A stretch of 55,394 nucleotides of DNA from Cohnella phaseoli (lineage in GTDB: Bacteria > Bacillota > Bacilli > Paenibacillales > Paenibacillaceae). Both the position numbers and the translations under genes were made by a program. The notes under the pieces were generated by a model. The model was not told where the DNA came from. It did not search any database and saw nothing but the letters and a program-made list of their open reading frames with translations. The stretch is taken from assembly GCF_003386235.1 (NCBI RefSeq), contig NZ_QRDZ01000048.1:1-55394 (forward strand), given 5' to 3'. Shown here one piece after another: positions 55,135-55,394 of this stretch; positions within the stretch are counted from its first letter, which is position 1; each line of letters opens with the position of its first letter.

Positions 55135-55352
55135 GGATGTACTCCCGGCGTATCTGAAGCAATTCTGAATAAAGTCTGCCTCTGCTTGAAGCCGCTACGG
55201 TCGGGTTGCAGCTCCGTTACTTTATGTTTCTTACTCTAACCCGACTCAGTCTGCTTGCAGCCCCATCGATCCATCATTTACCTCGCTAACCTCACTCAGT
55301 GGAGTTGTCAAAAAAAGTGCAGTTTGAAAACACCCTCATACAGAAATCCCTG

Positions 55353-55394
55353 CTAAGCTGCTTGTGACAGCATTCTTTCGCGATAAATAGCTGG
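55353..55394 (-). CDS. possible C-terminal end of a gene running off the window
   Basis: On the minus strand an open frame enters from the right edge and stops with TAG at 55353-55355, reading PAIYRERMLSQAA. Fourteen codons are too few to name a family or to prove that it is coding. Confidence 0.2.
   Translation of the reverse strand, partial: PAIYRERMLSQAA

Overview
The window looks like a chromosomal segment of a Paenibacillaceae bacterium (Paenibacillus/Cohnella type). The grounds are moderately high GC, strong AGGAGG-type ribosome sites, many sugar ABC importers of the LplA/LplB/LplC type, a YesM/YesN two-component pair, SLH-anchored and secreted glycan-active proteins, and a PadR-DUF2812 module. 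It is almost entirely a carbohydrate-utilisation region, interrupted by an AT-richer island with CRISPR arrays.

Left part (1-15600). A GH1 beta-glucosidase follows a lipoprotein gene of unknown role, with a 16-bp palindromic operator in the gap. Next comes a minus-strand operon: GH130 mannoside phosphorylase/mannosidase, two ABC permeases, a solute-binding lipoprotein, a DUF1861-like propeller and a 1640-aa S-layer-anchored multidomain protein. It is driven by a TTGACA-18-TATAAT promoter and lies divergent to its own LacI-type regulator. Positions 15790-19000 hold an autoregulated padR-DUF2812 pair with two 19-bp operators, a truncated erythromycin-esterase-like gene and a TPR/SUKH/Imm51-like immunity-type protein.

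Middle (19139-36070). A second sugar operon runs on the minus strand: binding protein with an EF-hand loop, two permeases, GH38 alpha-mannosidase, GH63-type glucosidase, a 1234-aa secreted protein of unrecognised family, GH78 alpha-rhamnosidase and a LacI regulator. A second, paralogous LacI regulator is divergent at the other end. The main promoter (TTGACA-17-TATGAT) is followed at once by a perfect TGTTAACGTTAACA operator, and a variant of it precedes the divergent regulator. A 132-bp MITE-like palindrome sits before the rhamnosidase gene. An ECF sigma/anti-sigma pair follows at 36170-38090.

CRISPR island (38279-42987) and distal array (53219-54795). Three arrays with type I-C-like 32-bp repeats (23, 19 and 22 repeats) each have a homologous leader of 167-168 bp; no cas gene is visible. 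The leader of array 2 starts on the last base of the stop codon of a Fic-family gene whose catalytic His is Tyr. Array 1 is preceded by a relic of the same fic 3' end, so a fic-leader-array unit seems to have been duplicated. A fourth, decayed two-repeat array lies at 42890-42987.

Between arrays 2 and 3 (43138-52545) a YesN/YesM two-component system is followed, after a terminator, by a permease-permease-binding protein operon ending in an 801-aa enzyme-like protein of unrecognised family. Tandem repeats with a 52-bp period occur near both ends of the window. I saw no tRNA or rRNA gene and no complete insertion sequence.
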